Assembly: GCF_000968685.2 (NCBI RefSeq)
Contig: NZ_LAKD02000027.1
Span: 248,001 to 312,000, forward strand
Direction: 5' to 3'
Source: Streptomyces antioxidans
GTDB lineage: Bacteria > Actinomycetota > Actinomycetes > Streptomycetales > Streptomycetaceae
Length of the DNA stretch: 64,000 bases
Below the pieces are notes generated by a model. The model worked only from the letters and a program-made list of their open reading frames with translations. It searched no databases and was not told the origin of the DNA. Below are positions 1-8,345 of the stretch, one piece after another (the stretch's first letter is position 1; each line of letters starts with the position of its first letter). The position numbers and the translations under genes are program-made.

Positions 1-1046
1 TCCAGCACCGTGAGGTAGGCCCCGTGGAGGAGTCCGTCTCCGGTGAGCCGCCAGGAGATGATGCTGAGGATGAGCACGGCGATCGCCATTCCGGCGACGG
101 ACCAGCGCAGTCGGCGGGACAACAGCGAGGCGAGCGGCAGTCTGCGGCGGCCGAGCCGCTGGGGCGGCAGCGGTGGGCCGATGGCCGAGACCGTCTCGAG
201 CACCACCGTGTCACGTCCGGTGGCGGCGGCCACCTCCTCGTCTCCGGGAAGCAGCCTGGGCCCTTCGTCCCCGCTGCTGTCGGAGCCCTCGCTGCCGCCG
301 GGGTCGCTGGTGGTGGACGAGAGCAGGGCGAGGGTGCACAGCCCCGGGCGGGCGACCTCGTCCGTGCCGGGCGGGGTGCGTTCGGCCGCGCGCAGCAGCA
401 GCCCGTCGGCCTGGAGCACTTTGCTGGTGCCCGCCACGGCAGTGGCGGCGAGCGCGGGGGCCGCGGTGTCGGCGTCCGACAGTACGGTGGTGGTGGCGTC
501 CAGCTCCGCCGGGTCCATGCCGGGATCGGCGACCCGCGCCGCCTCGTCGAGCAGTTCCTCCAGGTGCTGGCCCAGCTTGCGGTTGTAGAGCCGGATCACC
601 AGTCGCAGCCGGGGGTTGAGGCGGCGGGCCCGCAGTGCGGCGTGGATGTTGGTCTCGTCGTCGTCATGGACCAGGGCCAGCGCCGTCGCCTGGTCCGCGC
701 CCGCCTCGGTCAGCACCTCCTCGTCCAGTGCCGGCGCCTCCATGACCCGCACTCCCCCGTCCCCGGCGGGGTCGTCCGCGGACTGCCGGGGCAGCGGCAC
801 CCGTCCGACGGCCGCGCTGAACCTGCCGAAGAGCGCGGAGGTACGGCCTCCCGGCCGCCATCCCGCCATCCGCTGCCCGGCGGGGTCCGCCAGCGGAGCA
901 CCGCCGGGAATGACGACGGTCACCTGTGTCCGGTAGACGTCGTGGAGTTCGGCGGCGAGCCGGTGGGCGAGCGCATCGTCGCCGCAGACGACCATGTGGA
1001 CCGTCCCCGAGGGAGACGGCCGGGCGGATGTGGAGGTGGAGAACAC
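1..1046 (-). CDS. TrkA-N/RCK-type NAD-binding protein, membrane-anchored (partial, C-terminus off the window)
   Basis: The reading frame runs off the left edge, so only the N-terminal ~348 residues are present. The most likely start is GTG at 1046, with a GGGGGG run about 10 bases upstream; ATG at 995 is an in-frame alternative. The start MVVCGDDALAHRLAAEL is the nucleotide-binding beta-alpha turn seen in TrkA-N proteins. It is followed by a stretch in which arginine-rich segments and an NIHAALRARRLNP-like motif match Streptomyces TrkA/Kef-type ion-channel regulatory proteins. A hydrophobic segment begins near residue 325 (WSVAGMAIAVLILSII), suggesting a transmembrane pore region beyond the edge. 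Probable role: NAD(H)-gated monovalent cation transport. Substrate specificity cannot be judged from this fragment. Confidence 0.72.
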   Translation of the reverse strand, partial: MFSTSTSARPSPSGTVHMVVCGDDALAHRLAAELHDVYRTQVTVVIPGGAPLADPAGQRMAGWRPGGRTSALFGRFSAAVGRVPLPRQSADDPAGDGGVRVMEAPALDEEVLTEAGADQATALALVHDDDETNIHAALRARRLNPRLRLVIRLYNRKLGQHLEELLDEAARVADPGMDPAELDATTTVLSDADTAAPALAATAVAGTSKVLQADGLLLRAAERTPPGTDEVARPGLCTLALLSSTTSDPGGSEGSDSSGDEGPRLLPGDEEVAAATGRDTVVLETVSAIGPPLPPQRLGRRRLPLASLLSRRLRWSVAGMAIAVLILSIISWRLTGDGLLHGAYLTVL

Positions 1047-1146
1047 GACGGCGAAGCCCCCCGTTGGTTCCGTGGTGATCAAACCGTACCCGGTCCGCCG
1101 TCGAAGGGAGTTGACCGCGCCGCCGCCGAAGGGCGCGTGCCGCCGC

Positions 1147-1323
1147 TCACTCCCTTGGGGCTCCGCACCGCGCACAGCTGGTGAAGTCGGCGGTGTCCTG
1201 GATCGCGCCGCAGTCGGCGCACACCCTCTCCAGCCAGCAGGCGGGATCCCCGCCCCGGGGCTCGGCGGGCGCCGGGGCCGCCGTCCCCCGGTCCTGGTCG
1301 CGTGGCCCAGCCGTGTCACTCAT
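1147..1323 (-). CDS. Small zinc-ribbon protein (58 aa)
   Basis: The short frame starts at ATG 1323 behind a consensus AGGAGG about 8 bases upstream and ends with TGA at 1147. The protein is acidic and Pro/Ala-rich for its first 27 residues. It then carries two CxxC knuckles (VCADCGAI and SCARCGAP) that would make one four-cysteine zinc ribbon, and it ends almost directly after the second knuckle. The good ribosome-binding site and the Cys pattern support a real gene although it is very short. The function is unknown. It lies between the TrkA-like gene and the PHP gene, all on the minus strand with gaps of about 75-100 bases, so it may share a transcript with either. Confidence 0.75.
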   Translation of the reverse strand: MSDTAGPRDQDRGTAAPAPAEPRGGDPACWLERVCADCGAIQDTADFTSCARCGAPRE

Positions 1324-1396
1324 CGTGTGCGCCTCCTGTTGTCAGGGCCTACGGCAAAAATAGGCGACGCTCCGCTCATTTCGCGCATGGCCGCCG

Positions 1397-2443
1397 TCAA
1401 CTCCCGTGGCTCGCACGGCGTGGAGGCCTGCGCGTGCGGGTCCAGTCCACCAACTGCCGGGCCGTCCACGTGGTGATGACGCGCTCCGTCGGGACCCCGC
1501 ACTCAGCGGCCCGGGCACAGCCGTTCGGCTGCCAGTCGAGCTGGCCGGGCGCGTGGGCGTCGGTGTCGATGGAGAAGAACGTCCCCGCCCGTACGGCCTC
1601 CCGCAGCAGCCTGCGCGGCGGATCCAGCCGCTCCGGGCGGCAGTTGATCTCCACGGCGGTGCCCGCCTCCGCGCAGGCGCCGAAGACCTCCTCGTGGTCG
1701 AAGGCCGACTCGGGGCGCTTGCCGCCGAGCAGCCGTCCGGTGCAGTGGCCCAGCACATCGACCAGCGGATCGCTGACGGCGGCGACCATCCGGCGGGTCA
1801 TGGAGCGGGCGTCCATCCGCAGCTTGGAGTGGACCGAGGCCACCACCAGGTCCAACTCGTCCAGCAGCGCCGGCTCCTGGTCCAGGGAGCCGTCGGGGAG
1901 GATGTCGACCTCGATCCCGGTGAGCAGCTGGAACGGGGCGAGTTTTTCCCGCAGCTCCGCCACCACGTCCAGCTGGGCGCGCAGCCGGTCCACCGAGAGG
2001 CCGCGGGCCACCGTCAGCCGCGGGGAATGGTCGGTGAGCACCGCCCACTTGTGGCCCAGCCGCGCCGCCGTACGGGCCATCAGCTCGATCGGGGAACCGC
2101 CGTCGGACCAGTCCGAGTGCATATGGCAGTCCCCGCGCAGCGCGGCGCACAGCCTCGCCGCGTCCTCGTCGGGCTCGCGCCCGGCCTCGGCCTGCTCGGC
2201 CTCCAGCTTCGCCAGATACCCGGGCACCTGGTCCTTCAGCGCCTCCTGGACCACCTGCGAGGTCTTGGGGCCGAGCCCCTTGAGCGACCGCAGGGTGCCG
2301 TTCGCGGCACGCCGCTCCACCTCCCGGGGGTCGAGGTCGGCGAGCACCGACTGGGCCGTGCGGAAGGCACGCACCCGGTAGGTCGGGGCCTGGGCGCGCT
2401 CCAGGAGGAACGCGATCCGGTCCAGGGCCTCCAGGGGGTCCAT
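1397..2443 (-). CDS. PHP domain phosphoesterase with N-terminal helix-hairpin-helix
   Basis: This 348-residue protein resembles the C-terminal half of family X DNA polymerases but has no polymerase domain. Residues ~53-65 (LKGLGPKTSQVV) form a helix-hairpin-helix DNA-binding motif. The PHP metal centre is complete by eye: HMH at 107-109, D138-H139 in LTDHS, E178 in GIEVDIL, H205 in SVHS, H233 in GHCTG and D295/H297 in TDAHAP. The family hydrolyses phosphoester bonds (histidinol phosphatase, 3'-5' exonuclease or proofreading type). With the HhH motif, a DNA-repair or 3'-end-processing role is more likely than histidine biosynthesis, but this is inference. The start is ATG 2443. Confidence 0.9.
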   Translation of the reverse strand: MDPLEALDRIAFLLERAQAPTYRVRAFRTAQSVLADLDPREVERRAANGTLRSLKGLGPKTSQVVQEALKDQVPGYLAKLEAEQAEAGREPDEDAARLCAALRGDCHMHSDWSDGGSPIELMARTAARLGHKWAVLTDHSPRLTVARGLSVDRLRAQLDVVAELREKLAPFQLLTGIEVDILPDGSLDQEPALLDELDLVVASVHSKLRMDARSMTRRMVAAVSDPLVDVLGHCTGRLLGGKRPESAFDHEEVFGACAEAGTAVEINCRPERLDPPRRLLREAVRAGTFFSIDTDAHAPGQLDWQPNGCARAAECGVPTERVITTWTARQLVDWTRTRRPPRRASHGS

Positions 2444-2509
2444 CGGACGCTCCTCGCTGTGGGGGACGTGGCGTGGTGGGGACGAGCCGTGGCATAGGGC
2501 GTTCGTGCC

Positions 2510-4855
2510 TCAGGCGCGGCGGTGCGGGCGGCGGCCGGGGGGCTGATGGGGTTCGGGACGGGCCGTCAGCTCGTCGATGTGGCAGGTCCGGGGGGTCTTC
2601 TCGGAGACGGTGAGGGGCCGCCCGTAGTGCCGGATCTCCAGGGGGGCGCCCTCGGCCAGGGAGTAGGTGACGGAGCGGTTGGTGATCTCCACGTGCAGCC
2701 TCCGGCCCAGCACCTGCATGGTGAAGGCGAGCCGGGCCAGCTTCTCGGGCAGCTTGGGTGAGAACTCCAGCCTGCCGTCGCGGTGCCGCATTCCGCCGAA
2801 CCCGGCGACCAGGGCGATCCAGGTGCCCGCGAGCGAGGCGATGTGCAGACCGTCGCGGGTGTTGTGCTCCAGGTCCTTGAGGTCCATCAGGGCCGCCTCG
2901 CCCAAGTAGTCGTAGGCGAGCCGCAGATGGCCGACCTCGGCGGCCATGACGGCCTGGGCGCACGCGGAGAGCGAGGAGTCCCGGACCGTCAGCCGCTCGT
3001 AGTAGTCGAAGTTGCGCGCCTTCTCCTCCTCGGTGAAGCACTCACCGCGCAGATACATCGCCAGCACCAGGTCGGCCTGTTTGACCACCTGTTTGCGGTA
3101 CATGTCGAAGTACGGGAAGTGGAGCATCAGCGGGTACTGGTCCGGGCGCGTGCCCTGGAAGTCCCACTCCTGGTGGCCGGTGAAGTCCGCGGACTGCTCA
3201 TGGACGCCCAGGGTCCTGTTGTACGGGACGGTCATGGACTCGGCGGCGTCCCGCCAGGCGGCGGCCTCCTCGTCGTCGACGCCCAGTTCGGCGCCCTTCT
3301 CCGGGTGGCGTTCGACGATGTCCGCGGCGGCCCGCAGATTCGACTGGGCCATGAGGTTGGTGTACACGTTGTCGTCCGCGACGGCGCTGTACTCGTCCGG
3401 GCCGGTCACCCCGTCGATGTGGAAGCGGCCGTGGTGGTCATGGTGGCCGAGGGAGCGCCACAGCCGGGCGGTCTCCACCAGCAGTTCCACGGCCGTCTCG
3501 CGCTCGAACTCCTCGTCGCCGGTGGCGGCCACATAGCGCACCACCGCGTCCGCCACATCGGCGTTGACGTGGAAGGCCGCGGTACCGGCCGGCCAGTAGG
3601 CGGAGCATTCGGAGCCGTCGATGGTGCGCCAGGGGAAGGCGGCGCCCTCGTGGCCCAGCTGCTGGGCCCGCTCCCGGGCGGCGGGCAGGATGGACTGGCG
3701 CCAGCGCAGCGCCTCGGCCACGGACTCGGGGAAGGTATGGGTGAGCAGGGGCAGGACGAAGGTGTCGGTGTCCCAGAACGAGTGGCCGTCGTAGCCGGAG
3801 CCGGTGAGGCCCTTGGCGGGGATGGCCCGTTCCTCGGCGCGGGCACCGGCCTGCAGCACATGGAAGAGGGCGAACCGCACGGCCTGCTGGATCTCGGCAT
3901 CGCCGTCCACCTCGACGTCGGCGCGCGACCAGAAGTCCTCCAGCCAGGCGCGCTGCTGGTCCACCAGGCCGCGCCAGCCTGTGCTGGCGGCCCCGGCCAG
4001 CGCGGCCTCCACCTGGTCCCGTACGGCGGGCAGCGAGCGGGCGCCGGACCAGCCGTAGGCCACCAGCTTCTCCAGCCGCAGCACCTGGCCGGGCTCCAGC
4101 ACCGAGGTGACGGTCAGCCGGGCGACGTCGTCGGCACTCTCGCTGGTGTAGCGGGTGGGCGGCGGCCCGGTGATCAGGTGGTCGGCGGCGGCCGCGATCC
4201 GCAGACAGCTGGCGTCGGTGCAGTGGATCAGCCGCAGCCGCTTGTCATTGGCGGCGTTCTCCTCGGGCTTCAGCGGGGACTCCAGGGCCTCGGCCACCCG
4301 GGGGTCACCGGCGCGCTCGGGCAGTTGCTCGTTGGCGACCAGTTCGGACTGGACGACGACGCGGATCTGGGCGTCGACGGCCTCCACCTCGTAGGCGACG
4401 GCGGCGATGGCCCGCTGGGTGAGGGAGACCAGCCGGGTGGAGCGGACCCGCACGCTGATGCCGGAGGGGGAGGTCCACTCGCAGGTGCGGTGGAGCAGTC
4501 CGCTCCGCAGGTCGAGCACCCGCTCGTGGGAGCGCAGCCGCCCGTAGCGCAGATCGAACGGCTCATCGTCCACCAGCAGCCGGATGACCTTGCCGTTGGT
4601 GACGTTGATCATGGTCTGGCCTGCCTCGGGATAGCCGTATCCGGCCTCGGCGTAGGGCAGGGGACGCCGTTCGTACACCCCGTTGAGATAGGAGCCGGGG
4701 AGGCCGTGGGGCTCCCCCTCGTCGAGGTTGGCGCGCCAGCCCACATGGCCGTTGGAGAGCGCGAAGACCGATTCGCTCTGGGGCAGCAGATCGAGCCTGA
4801 GATCGGTCTCCCGCAGCGCCCAGGGGTCGACGACATACGAGGAATCGGTGATCAC
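2510..4855 (-). CDS. Glycoside hydrolase family 65 disaccharide phosphorylase (maltose/trehalose/kojibiose type)
   Basis: This 781-residue protein has the full GH65 layout: an N-terminal beta-sandwich (about 1-270), an (alpha/alpha)6 barrel and a C-terminal beta domain. YDGHSFWDTDTF lies at 355-366, and the GPDEY motif at 485-489 carries the predicted general acid E488. GH65 enzymes phosphorolyse alpha-glucosides to beta-glucose 1-phosphate plus glucose, or hydrolyse them. The downstream-coupled partner fits: the GTG start at 4855 overlaps the TGA of the beta-phosphoglucomutase-like gene by four bases. The pair would turn a disaccharide into glucose 6-phosphate in the cytoplasm. Which disaccharide is used cannot be read from sequence. 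No sugar transporter is adjacent. Confidence 0.93.
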   Translation of the reverse strand: MITDSSYVVDPWALRETDLRLDLLPQSESVFALSNGHVGWRANLDEGEPHGLPGSYLNGVYERRPLPYAEAGYGYPEAGQTMINVTNGKVIRLLVDDEPFDLRYGRLRSHERVLDLRSGLLHRTCEWTSPSGISVRVRSTRLVSLTQRAIAAVAYEVEAVDAQIRVVVQSELVANEQLPERAGDPRVAEALESPLKPEENAANDKRLRLIHCTDASCLRIAAAADHLITGPPPTRYTSESADDVARLTVTSVLEPGQVLRLEKLVAYGWSGARSLPAVRDQVEAALAGAASTGWRGLVDQQRAWLEDFWSRADVEVDGDAEIQQAVRFALFHVLQAGARAEERAIPAKGLTGSGYDGHSFWDTDTFVLPLLTHTFPESVAEALRWRQSILPAARERAQQLGHEGAAFPWRTIDGSECSAYWPAGTAAFHVNADVADAVVRYVAATGDEEFERETAVELLVETARLWRSLGHHDHHGRFHIDGVTGPDEYSAVADDNVYTNLMAQSNLRAAADIVERHPEKGAELGVDDEEAAAWRDAAESMTVPYNRTLGVHEQSADFTGHQEWDFQGTRPDQYPLMLHFPYFDMYRKQVVKQADLVLAMYLRGECFTEEEKARNFDYYERLTVRDSSLSACAQAVMAAEVGHLRLAYDYLGEAALMDLKDLEHNTRDGLHIASLAGTWIALVAGFGGMRHRDGRLEFSPKLPEKLARLAFTMQVLGRRLHVEITNRSVTYSLAEGAPLEIRHYGRPLTVSEKTPRTCHIDELTARPEPHQPPGRRPHRRA

Positions 4856-5595
4856 GAGTCGTCCTCCAGCAGCTCGGCGAGATCCTTGACCACGATGTCG
4901 GCCCCGTGTGCGCGCAGCGCGTCGGCCTGGCCCACTCGGTCCACGCCGACGACACAGCCGAAGTGCCCGGAGTGCCCGGCCTCCATTCCCGCCAGGGCGT
5001 CCTCGAAGACGGCGGCCGCCTCGGGACCGACGGCCAGCTCCCGTCCGGCCGCCAGGAAGGTGTCGGGGTGCGGTTTGCCGGGCAGCTTGCGCTCGGCGGC
5101 GACCACACCGTCGATCCGCACCTCGAAAAGGTCCTCGATACCGGCGGCGATCAGCACATCGCGGCAGTTGGCGCTGGAGGAGACGACCGCGGTCCGCAGG
5201 CCCTCGGCACGCACGGCCTCCACGAAGCGCACCGAGCCCGGGTATGCCTCCACTCCCTCCTTACGGATCTTCTCGAGGACGAGGATGTTCTTACGGTTGC
5301 CCAGGCCGTACACGGTGTCCCGGTCGGGCGGGTCGTCCGGCTCGCCGTCGGGGAGCTCGATGCCCCGGGACGCCAGGAAGGTGCGCACCCCGTCGGCGCG
5401 CGGACGGCCGTCCACGTACTCGTCGTAGTCGCGGCCCGAGTCGAAGGGGCGGAAGGACGGGCCGTCGCGCCGTCGCAGATACTCGTCGAACATCTGCTTC
5501 CACGCCGCCGCGTGCACCACCGCGGTCCGGGTCAGCACACCGTCGAGGTCGAACAGGCAGGCTCGGATGCCATCGGGCAGGCAGAGCTTGGTCAT
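4852..5595 (-). CDS. HAD-superfamily hydrolase, beta-phosphoglucomutase type
   Basis: This 247-residue protein is a HAD subfamily IA enzyme with a small helical cap. Motif I is FDLDGVL with nucleophile D16 and acid/base D18, motif II is SSSANC, the lysine of motif III lies in KPHPD, and motif IV is VFEDALAG. The family converts beta-glucose 1-phosphate to glucose 6-phosphate, or dephosphorylates sugars. Its stop overlaps the GTG start of the GH65 phosphorylase in a GTGA junction, which is strong evidence for translational coupling and for a mutase role on the phosphorylase product. The start is ATG 5595. Upstream lies a 285-base gap with short GC-rich repeats that must hold the promoter. Confidence 0.9.
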   Translation of the reverse strand: MTKLCLPDGIRACLFDLDGVLTRTAVVHAAAWKQMFDEYLRRRDGPSFRPFDSGRDYDEYVDGRPRADGVRTFLASRGIELPDGEPDDPPDRDTVYGLGNRKNILVLEKIRKEGVEAYPGSVRFVEAVRAEGLRTAVVSSSANCRDVLIAAGIEDLFEVRIDGVVAAERKLPGKPHPDTFLAAGRELAVGPEAAAVFEDALAGMEAGHSGHFGCVVGVDRVGQADALRAHGADIVVKDLAELLEDDS

Positions 5596-5755
5596 GGCCC
5601 CCGATTCCCCCGGGAACGCAAGAGTATGCGGGGGAATGCGTGCCTTGCCCCGCCCGGCGCAGCGGGGCGCGCGTATCGCGCGTATCGCGCGAGGTCGGCG
5701 CGGGGCAGGCGAGCGTATGGCGCGGCGCGGGCACGCCCTCGGTGCGGGGCGGGCC

Positions 5756-5910
5756 CAGTGCGGACCGCGGCCGCTCAGCGCACGGGGGCGCTCGCTCGGG
5801 CAGTGGCGACACAGCGGGGCGCGACCGTGCGGGCCTCGTCGGCCAGTGCGGACAGCGGCCGCTCAGCGCACGGGGGCCGTTCAGCGGGGTGCGACGGTGC
5901 GGGCCTCGTC
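5756..5910. repeat. Imperfect tandem duplication overlapping the 3' end of the Gfo/Idh gene
   Basis: Two blocks occur twice in the order A-B-A-B. Block A, around CGGCCGCTCAGCGCACGGGG, starts near 5756 and again near 5844. Block B, CAGCGGGGYGCGACSGTGCG followed by GGCCTCGTC, starts at 5812 and 5882. The second B copy is the last codons of the oxidoreductase gene (minus strand, ADEARTVAPR and stop). The first is a non-coding copy of the same codons with 2 mismatches and without the stop. The distances (88 and 70 bases) differ by an 18-base indel. A smaller repeat, CGCGTATCG, lies near 5670. The arrangement looks like an old slippage or unequal-exchange duplication of a gene end. Confidence 0.7.
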
Positions 5911-6780
5911 CGCGGAGCGGGTCGCGGCCTCCAGGATGGCGACGACCTCGCGGCCGAACCGTACGTCGCAGGGGTCGGCCGCGCCGCCGTCGCGGGCGGC
6001 GCCCAGCAGCCGGTCGACGGCCGTGGCGAAGGCGTCCACCGCCGTGGTTCCCGGCTCGGGCACCACGGCGATCCCCCGCTCACCGTAGAAGTCGCACGAG
6101 AACCCCTGGGCGGCTGGCCGGGCGTCCAGGGTGAGCGCGAGGGTGCCGATGGCGCCGGAGTGGTGGCGCAGCAGCACATGCGCCGCGCCGCGCGGCCCCT
6201 CGATGGCGGTGACCTCGGCCACCGGGCCGAGCACCGGCAGCAGTACGGACAGCGAGTGCGGGCCGACGTCCCACAGCCCGCCGCGCTCCCGCCGCCAGTG
6301 GGAGTCGCCGTAGTGGCCGCCGGGACGGAAGATCGAGGCGAAGGCGGTGGCACGGCCGCCGTCCCAGCCGCCGTCCGCCGCGGCCCGCTGGAGGAAGGTC
6401 TCGACGGGCGCCGCGAAGCGGTTGGTGAAGAACACGACCGAGGCCAGCCCGCGCTCGTCCACGGCGCGCACGATCCGGTCGGCCTCCTCGGTGCTGAAGG
6501 CCAGCGGCTTGTCCAGGAGCAGATGGCGCCCGGCCAGCGCGGCCCGCTCGGCGAGGCCGCTCTGGATGTCCGGCGGGAGGGCGATGGCCACCGCGTCCAC
6601 GTCGGCGATCAGCGCGTCGGCGTCCGGGTAGGCCCGGGTGCCCCAGCGGTCCGCCAGCGCCTTCGCCTTCGCCGGATCGCGCCCCCAGACCCCGGCCAGT
6701 TCGGCCACGGGGTGCGCGGCGAGCGCCGCCGCGTGGGTCTCGGCCGCCCAGTGTCCGGTGCCCAGCACTCCGAAGCGCAC
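5881..6780 (-). CDS. Gfo/Idh/MocA family NAD(P)-dependent oxidoreductase
   Basis: The protein has 299 residues if translation begins at GTG 6780, which has a GGAGGGGG ribosome-binding site about 5 bases upstream. The longer open frame upstream is not protein-like. The N-terminus FGVLGTGHWA is a Rossmann GxGxxx(A/G) turn. The family's EKP motif is present as DKP at 90-92, giving the conserved lysine K91, and a GGLWDVGPHSL segment matches the catalytic region. Members oxidise sugars, inositols or biliverdin-like compounds. The neighbouring phosphorylase and mutase suggest a sugar substrate, but the intergenic gap is too long to claim one operon. The last codons are duplicated just downstream. 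Confidence 0.9.
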   Translation of the reverse strand: MRFGVLGTGHWAAETHAAALAAHPVAELAGVWGRDPAKAKALADRWGTRAYPDADALIADVDAVAIALPPDIQSGLAERAALAGRHLLLDKPLAFSTEEADRIVRAVDERGLASVVFFTNRFAAPVETFLQRAAADGGWDGGRATAFASIFRPGGHYGDSHWRRERGGLWDVGPHSLSVLLPVLGPVAEVTAIEGPRGAAHVLLRHHSGAIGTLALTLDARPAAQGFSCDFYGERGIAVVPEPGTTAVDAFATAVDRLLGAARDGGAADPCDVRFGREVVAILEAATRSADEARTVAPR

Positions 6781-7010
6781 TGTCCGTCCCCCTCCGTGCG
6801 AAGCCCCGGGCCCTTCCCCGGGTGTCGGCGGCGATCCTACGCCGGGGCGGCCCGGCCGGTGCCACCCCGCCGCTTCGGCCGACGGCGGTACACCGCTCCC
6901 CCGCTTGGCCGCGGGCGGATGCCGGTGGCCGGGGCCGGTGCCAGGGTGGGGCCACGGCCGGCCACGGTGCGGGTGACGGCCGAAGCCCACCCTCACCGCT
7001 GGAGGAACCC

Positions 7011-8261
7011 GTGGCCCGTGGCTCGTCGCGCTCCCTGTCCCGCGCACACCGGCGCCGTGCCACGGTCAGGGCCGCGGTGGCCCTGCTGCTGTGCGGGGCG
7101 GCGGTTCCGGCCTGCGCCTCCTCCAGCGAGCACCGGCCGGACCGGGCGGCGTCGGCGTCGGCGCGGCAGAGCGCGCTCCAGGCGTCGGCCGCGGCGCAGC
7201 GGAAGGCGGAGAAGAAGCGCGAGTTGGCCCGGCTGCTGCCGGGGATGCCGCCCCCGCTTGACCCGCAGGACCTCTACGCTGCCGACCGGCCGGGGAAGCT
7301 GTCCCGGACGGTGAAGGACTATCCGTCGCGGGTGTACGTACCCAATACGCTCGCGGACACGGTGAGCGTCATCGACCCGGAGAAGTTCAAGGTGATCCGT
7401 ACGATCAGGGTCGGCCACCAGCCACAGCACGTGGTGCCCTCGTGGGATCTGAAGACGCTGTGGGTCAACAACGACCTGGGGAACACCCTCACCCCCATCA
7501 ACCCGGCCAACGGCCGGGTGGGCCGCCCGGTGGACGTCCACGACCCGTACAACCTCTACTTCACCCCGGACGGGAAGTACGCCGTGGTGATGGCCTCCAT
7601 GGACCGGGCGCTGGTCTTCCGGGACGCGCACACCATGAAGGTGGTCAAGTCGGTGCCGGTGGACTGCTACGGCGTGAACCACGCGGACTTCTCACCGGAC
7701 GGGCGCTACTTCATCGTCTCGTGCGAGTTCTCCGGTGAGCTGCTGAAGGTGGACACGGCGAAGAAGAAGGTGGTCGCCAAGCAGCGGCTGCCGATCGCCG
7801 GGGCGATGCCGCAGGACGTCAAGATCTCGCCCAACGGCAAGACCTGGTACATCGCCGACATGGTGGCGAACGGCCTGTGGGTGCTCAACGGCGACACCTT
7901 CGGCAAGCCGCGGCTGATGCCCACCGGAAAGGGCACCCACGGCCTCTACGTCAGCCGCGACTCCCGCTCCATGTACATCTCCAACCGCGGCGAGGGCACC
8001 ATCTCGGTGCTGTCCTTCAAGACCGGCAAGCTGGTGCGGCGGTGGCGGCTGCCCGGCGGCGGCAGCCCCGACATGGGCGGGGTGTCCGCCGACGGCAAGG
8101 TGCTGTGGCTCTCGGGCCGCTACAACGCCGAGGTCTACGCGATCGACACCCGCACCGGGCGGTTGCGCGCCCGGATCCCGGTCGGCGGCGGCCCGCACGG
8201 GCTCGCGGTCTATCCGCAGCCCGGCCGCTACTCCCTCGGCCACACCGGAATCTTCCGCTGA
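7011..8261 (+). CDS. YncE-like seven-bladed beta-propeller lipoprotein
   Basis: Translation most likely starts at GTG 7011, with GGAGG 6 bases upstream, giving 416 residues; the open frame further upstream lacks a site. Residues 1-35 form a signal peptide with twin basic residues, a hydrophobic core AVALLLCGAAV and a lipobox ending in PAC. An Ala/Lys-rich linker follows. Then come about seven repeats of the YVTN/cytochrome-D1-haem type (for example YVPNTLADTVSVIDPEKF and YISNRGEGTISVL). Such extracytoplasmic propellers often bind ligands or protein partners, and many are of unknown function. The gene stands alone between the oxidoreductase and the MarR gene. Confidence 0.88.
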   Translation: MARGSSRSLSRAHRRRATVRAAVALLLCGAAVPACASSSEHRPDRAASASARQSALQASAAAQRKAEKKRELARLLPGMPPPLDPQDLYAADRPGKLSRTVKDYPSRVYVPNTLADTVSVIDPEKFKVIRTIRVGHQPQHVVPSWDLKTLWVNNDLGNTLTPINPANGRVGRPVDVHDPYNLYFTPDGKYAVVMASMDRALVFRDAHTMKVVKSVPVDCYGVNHADFSPDGRYFIVSCEFSGELLKVDTAKKKVVAKQRLPIAGAMPQDVKISPNGKTWYIADMVANGLWVLNGDTFGKPRLMPTGKGTHGLYVSRDSRSMYISNRGEGTISVLSFKTGKLVRRWRLPGGGSPDMGGVSADGKVLWLSGRYNAEVYAIDTRTGRLRARIPVGGGPHGLAVYPQPGRYSLGHTGIFR

Positions 8262-8316
8262 GGCGGCGCTTCCGGTTCCGCTGGGGCGGTGGCCTGGGAC
8301 CAGCTGCATAGCCTGC

Positions 8317-8337
8317 TTATATAGAGGCATGATATAA
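8317..8337. promoter_or_regulatory. AT-rich palindrome upstream of the MarR gene, candidate operator
   Basis: TTATAT (8317-8322) and ATATAA (8332-8337) form an inverted repeat around a 9-base spacer, ending 8 bases before the GTG of the MarR gene. In DNA this GC-rich the AT patch stands out and could serve both as -10 region and as MarR operator. Autoregulation is inferred, not shown. Confidence 0.45.
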
Positions 8338-8345
8338 AACTAGAT

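Noticed and set aside
2783..5428. 881-residue plus-strand frame opposite the phosphorylase gene
   Set aside because: No domain similarity. The minus strand carries the complete GH65 and HAD motifs.
5596..5880. Repeat-rich gap considered as a CRISPR array or attachment site
   Set aside because: Only two imperfect copies, no regular spacers, no cas or integrase genes and no tRNA nearby.
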